From Lacticaseibacillus suilingensis (GTDB lineage Bacteria > Bacillota > Bacilli > Lactobacillales > Lactobacillaceae): a stretch of DNA of 48,982 nt. The position numbers and the translations under genes are program-made. The DNA lies in assembly GCF_016861845.1 (NCBI RefSeq), contig NZ_BOLV01000017.1:1-48982 (forward strand), read 5' to 3'. A model generated the notes under the pieces. The model did not search any database, was not told the DNA's origin, and worked only from the letters and a program-made list of their open reading frames with translations. Shown here one piece after another: positions 47,621 to 48,982 of the stretch. The stretch's first letter is position 1. Every line of letters begins with the position of its first letter.

Positions 47621-47764
47621 ATTGTGTATGGGTGTTGTACAACCAAGGGATAAAATGGCTAATCCATATTATAAAACCCATTTTTCAGTTATTGAACTAA
47701 AAATATAAGCCACCCTGATTACAATAAATAATAGACGTTATATTGCAATATGGAGGTAATGCCG

Positions 47765-48958
47765 TTGGGAAAAAAGACTGGCAGTTCCGGAGATATTTTT
47801 AGGAACAATAGTAAAGTACGTTTTAAGATGTTTAAGGCCGGTAAAAGATGGCTTGTTGCTGGGACAGCAACGTTAAGTGGTTTACTGGGTGGTTTACTCA
47901 TTGCACCGCACGCGGTTAATGCGGATACCACCACACCAACTGTCGCTAAGACAGTTGATCAGCAAGACACTTTGGCCACTCAGGATACGGCCACGATTCC
48001 AGTATCCTCACAGACCGGATCTCAGACGACCTCGACGGATGCTTCGGCGTCCATCGAAGCTTCGACGAGCACCTCGGTCAGCATTTCGCAATCGGCATCC
48101 GAATCAGCTCTAGTTTCAGAAAGTGCTTCGCAGTCAGGATCAACGACTGAGTCAGAATCATCATCAACTCAGTCATCAACTTCCTCCTCAACGTCTACTG
48201 CGACCTCCACTTCTGCAACGAGCGCTAGTTCTGTTGCCGTCAAAGCCGCAACTACTGCGGATACCACTCAAACCTTGGGCACGCAGCTTGGTTTGGGTGC
48301 AAAAGATACCGCATCAGTCAAAGATGGCCAGTTAACCATCAATGTTACTGATGACGCTTCTTTGACTGCACCTGTATTAGCTAACATTGCCCGTTACGTT
48401 TCAGCTAACGCTGTTAACACAACGGTCATTCTTACCGCTGGTGCGCAGATCACGAGTCGGGACGGTAAAGTTAGTGTCCTGATTTTGAATGGCGCCACGG
48501 CAGTAAGCAGTATACAAGATGGGAAAAACTTGGCTTCGGCAATTGGCCAAGTCACTGGCAAGGTACCAACTGTTGAAGGTATCGCCGCTACCGCTGCGGT
48601 TTCCGAAGCGATGGCCGGCTACACCACCAAGAGTGGGGCTGGACTCAGTATCCTAGGCGTTCAAATCTCTACCGGCTGGGATCAGGAACCTTCCAGCCAG
48701 AATGTTGCCATTGGGCAGAATGCAATCTTAATTGGGACAGTGTCAACCGCGATTTCTGAGGCGTTTGGCCAGGCACTGACGAACGCTGCAACAAGCGCAA
48801 TTTCTCTTGGCACGATTTCCTTTAAGCCAACTTACAAATTGTATTCCAGTACTGGTGGCAGTTGGACCGACACAGGACTGACCAGTTCCACTGGGGTATT
48901 TTCTGTACTTGAATTTACAATTGAAGTGGAACATCAAATAAAAAGACTGGCCCACTAG
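47765..48958 (+). pseudogene. Serine-rich repeat glycoprotein adhesin, interrupted
   Basis: The frame opens at TTG 47765, 7 bases after GGAGGT (an ATG six bases earlier is too close). Residues 1-54 form the long accessory Sec signal peptide with KMFKAGKRWLVAGTATLSG (KxYKxGKxW type) and cleavage after HAVNA. Residues about 80-165 are a Ser/Thr/Ala-rich first repeat region (SASESALVSESASQS and so on), and about 170-385 the start of a globular binding region. From about 48908 the sequence becomes an IS30-like terminal repeat and the frame ends 17 codons later. The second, long serine-rich region and the LPxTG anchor are absent from the window, so the product would be secreted and released. It is the expected substrate of the adjacent glycosylation and SecA2 machinery. 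Confidence 0.85.
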
Positions 48959-48982
48959 GAGACAGCGTAGAATGTTGTTTGT
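48908..48982 (+). mobile_element. Left end of an IS30-like element inserted in the adhesin gene
   Basis: CTTGAATTTACAATTGAAG starts at 48908 and its reverse complement matches 50-73 of the window at 20 of 24 positions. The end is followed by an AT-rich leader, AGGAG at 48956-48960 and a possible ATG at 48972, as expected for the start of a transposase gene that continues outside the window. Family is inferred. Confidence 0.55.

Noticed and set aside
1-48982. CRISPR arrays, tRNA or rRNA genes, antibiotic-resistance cargo such as tetM
   Set aside because: I looked for regularly spaced repeats, cloverleaf-like segments and resistance gene motifs and saw none.

Overview
The window looks like the chromosome of a lactic acid bacterium of the Lactobacillaceae, probably a moderately high-GC lineage such as Lacticaseibacillus. 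Signs of this are the AAGGAGG-type ribosome binding sites, pepC, a T-box-controlled proBA operon, CsbD- and DUF2187-type small proteins, and an accessory Sec (SecA2/SecY2) locus with a serine-rich repeat glycoprotein. Species cannot be fixed from sequence reading alone.

Region 1 (1-1881) is insertion-sequence debris: an IS30-like terminal sequence at the extreme left, then an IS5/IS1182-like transposase gene. Region 2 (1882 to about 21436), almost all on the minus strand, is the conjugation half of a Tn916/ICEBs1-type integrative and conjugative element (ICE). Read in its direction of transcription it holds a thioester/SpaA-repeat LPQTG surface protein, a SpoVG-like protein, two DUF961 (YdcP) proteins, small acidic paralogues, the FtsK-like coupling protein, oriT, the MobT relaxase, a TcpD-like small membrane protein, ArdA, TcpE, the VirB4-like ATPase, a VirB6-like membrane protein, a CwlT-like cell-wall hydrolase, and TcpC. 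An AbiE (type IV toxin-antitoxin) pair sits on the opposite strand between the coupling protein and oriT. Its toxin gene carries a one-base frameshift. The ICE ends at 21386-21436 in a copy of the last 17 codons of rpsI (ribosomal protein S9) followed by a terminator, so the element appears to have used the 3' end of rpsI as its attachment site. Integrase, excisionase and regulators are not in the window and would lie to the left, beyond the IS debris.

Region 3 (21437-33536) is housekeeping chromosome: an NRAMP-family metal transporter, a TMEM175-family channel, a YdeI/OmpD-associated small protein, a glycosylasparaginase-like Ntn hydrolase, proBA behind a T-box leader, a beta-lactamase-fold secreted serine hydrolase, two DUF2187 proteins, a CsbD-like protein, a divergent GHMP kinase, a phosphoglycerate mutase and aminopeptidase C.

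Region 4 (33537-48982) is an adhesin glycosylation and export locus. A GT8 glycosyltransferase and two tandem Gtf3-like glycosyltransferases are followed by secA2, secY2, asp1, asp2, asp3, gtfA, a short gtfB, and the serine-rich repeat adhesin. GtfA/GtfB would add the first GlcNAc to Ser/Thr, Gtf3 and GT8 enzymes would extend the glycan, Asp2 and its partners would modify and escort the product, and SecA2/SecY2 would export it. The adhesin reading frame is cut about 380 codons in by what looks like the left end of another IS30-type element.

The most interesting points are the rpsI attachment site, five divergent acidic paralogues inside the ICE, the thioester adhesin as first gene of the transfer operon, the ICEBs1-type oriT, the AbiE operator with its broken toxin, the interrupted glycoprotein substrate, and an apparent ATA start codon on the NRAMP gene.
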